Source: Cladocopium goreaui
Taxonomy: Eukaryota; Sar; Dinophyceae; Suessiales; Symbiodiniaceae
Direction: 5' to 3'
Assembly (NCBI GenBank): GCA_947184155.2
Contig: CAMXCT020006563.1
Coordinates: 78,574 to 142,573, forward strand
Length of the DNA: 64,000 nucleotides
Part shown: positions 63,603-64,000 of the stretch, piece by piece
Numbering within the stretch: position 1 is the stretch's first letter
How the letters are laid out: each line of letters opens with the position of its first letter
Notes under the pieces: generated by a model
The model's database searches: none
Seen by the model: the letters and a program-made list of their open reading frames with translations, nothing else
Told to the model about the DNA's origin: nothing
Translations under genes and position numbers: made by a program

Positions 63603-63872
63603 ACATGGAATCAATCATGGGAGCACTTGTATGCACAACTTTATTTGGCAAATGAACATCAGTGATAATCCATTTGATATCAATGTGAGCACTTATGCTC
63701 TACAACTTTGTTTGTATAGAAATATCACACTGCGGATTCCTGGATGCTAGAATTTAGTTTTCCACTCCAGGCCAAAAAAAGGCCTGGATCAACAACATTT
63801 AATCAACTCCGGGTTGCATTTGAAACATGGTGTGAGGGCGTTGTTCGGCCTGCCGCACGCTGAAGAGCATTT

Positions 63873-63981
63873 GGTGTCTGAAAATGGGGTATACCTCAAG
63901 TATACCTCAAATTTATAGCATCTAATGGGCAGAATGGCGACAAACTTGCAAAATTTTGAAGATGTCCTATTTTCAAACCCA
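63873..63981. mobile_element. Family B-like element, diverged
   Basis: TTGGTGTCTGAAAATGGGG at the left and CCTATTTTCAAACCCA at the right. It follows a stretch (63610-63870) with no supported gene. Confidence 0.5.
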
Positions 63982-64000
63982 TTTATCAATCCCCAAGCCG

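Noticed and set aside
1-64000. tRNA, rRNA, autonomous transposase or reverse transcriptase genes
   Set aside because: Looked for cloverleaf consensus (GGTTCRA box), conserved rRNA strings and catalytic motifs by eye; none was convincing.

Overview
The window reads as nuclear DNA of a dinoflagellate, most likely Symbiodiniaceae-like. This is inferred from gene structure; no marker gene or ribosomal DNA is present. Every gene I can support lies on the + strand. Most genes are cut into very short exons of about 40-150 bases, separated by introns full of microsatellites and small palindromic elements. Several introns can be placed exactly only by using GC-AG as well as GT-AG boundaries. Unidirectional gene order and GC-AG introns are both known dinoflagellate traits. 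No prokaryotic operon signals, CRISPR array, rRNA or convincing tRNA was seen.

Layout. 1-560: short-period tandem repeat. 2.6-9.1 kb: exons of one or more spliced genes, with a C2-like piece, an SRR1-domain piece (about 6.1-6.5 kb) and an LRR-like piece. 10.0-31.4 kb: about 35-40 tiny exons, nearly all encoding charged heptad-like helix, best read as one long coiled-coil gene (possibly two or three; an HMG-box-like exon with a stop lies at 19.8 kb). This stretch also holds a 0.8 kb AT tract, a 1.3 kb TTTCATCAYA satellite and a GATAATAGTT array. 31.7-33.5 kb: an uninterrupted J-domain (DnaJ-like) gene. 37.0-44.6 kb: a SET-domain (SMYD-like) protein in about nine exons, with an intact membrane-protein gene at 40.3-41.1 kb inside its largest inferred intron. 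48.6-62.7 kb: an LrgA/LrgB-family membrane protein related to plant plastidial glycolate/glycerate translocator PLGG1, in at least eleven exons, with an intact Arf-family GTPase gene inside one intron.

Scattered through introns and spacers are several families of short palindromic elements of about 80-120 bp. The commonest (about 17 copies) begins TACCCTCTGGTAA and ends TTACCAGAGGGTA. Because the termini are inverted repeats, each full copy carries a GGTAA donor-like sequence at one end and a TTACCAG acceptor-like sequence at the other. They look like TA-target non-autonomous DNA transposons with introner-like properties.

There is no pathway link between neighbouring genes. The contrast is structural: three uninterrupted ORFs (J-domain, membrane protein, Arf), two of them lying inside introns of heavily fragmented genes, suggest retroposed genes inserted among old intron-rich ones. 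Exon edges given as exact come from reading-frame, splice-dinucleotide and family-motif agreement; all others are approximate.
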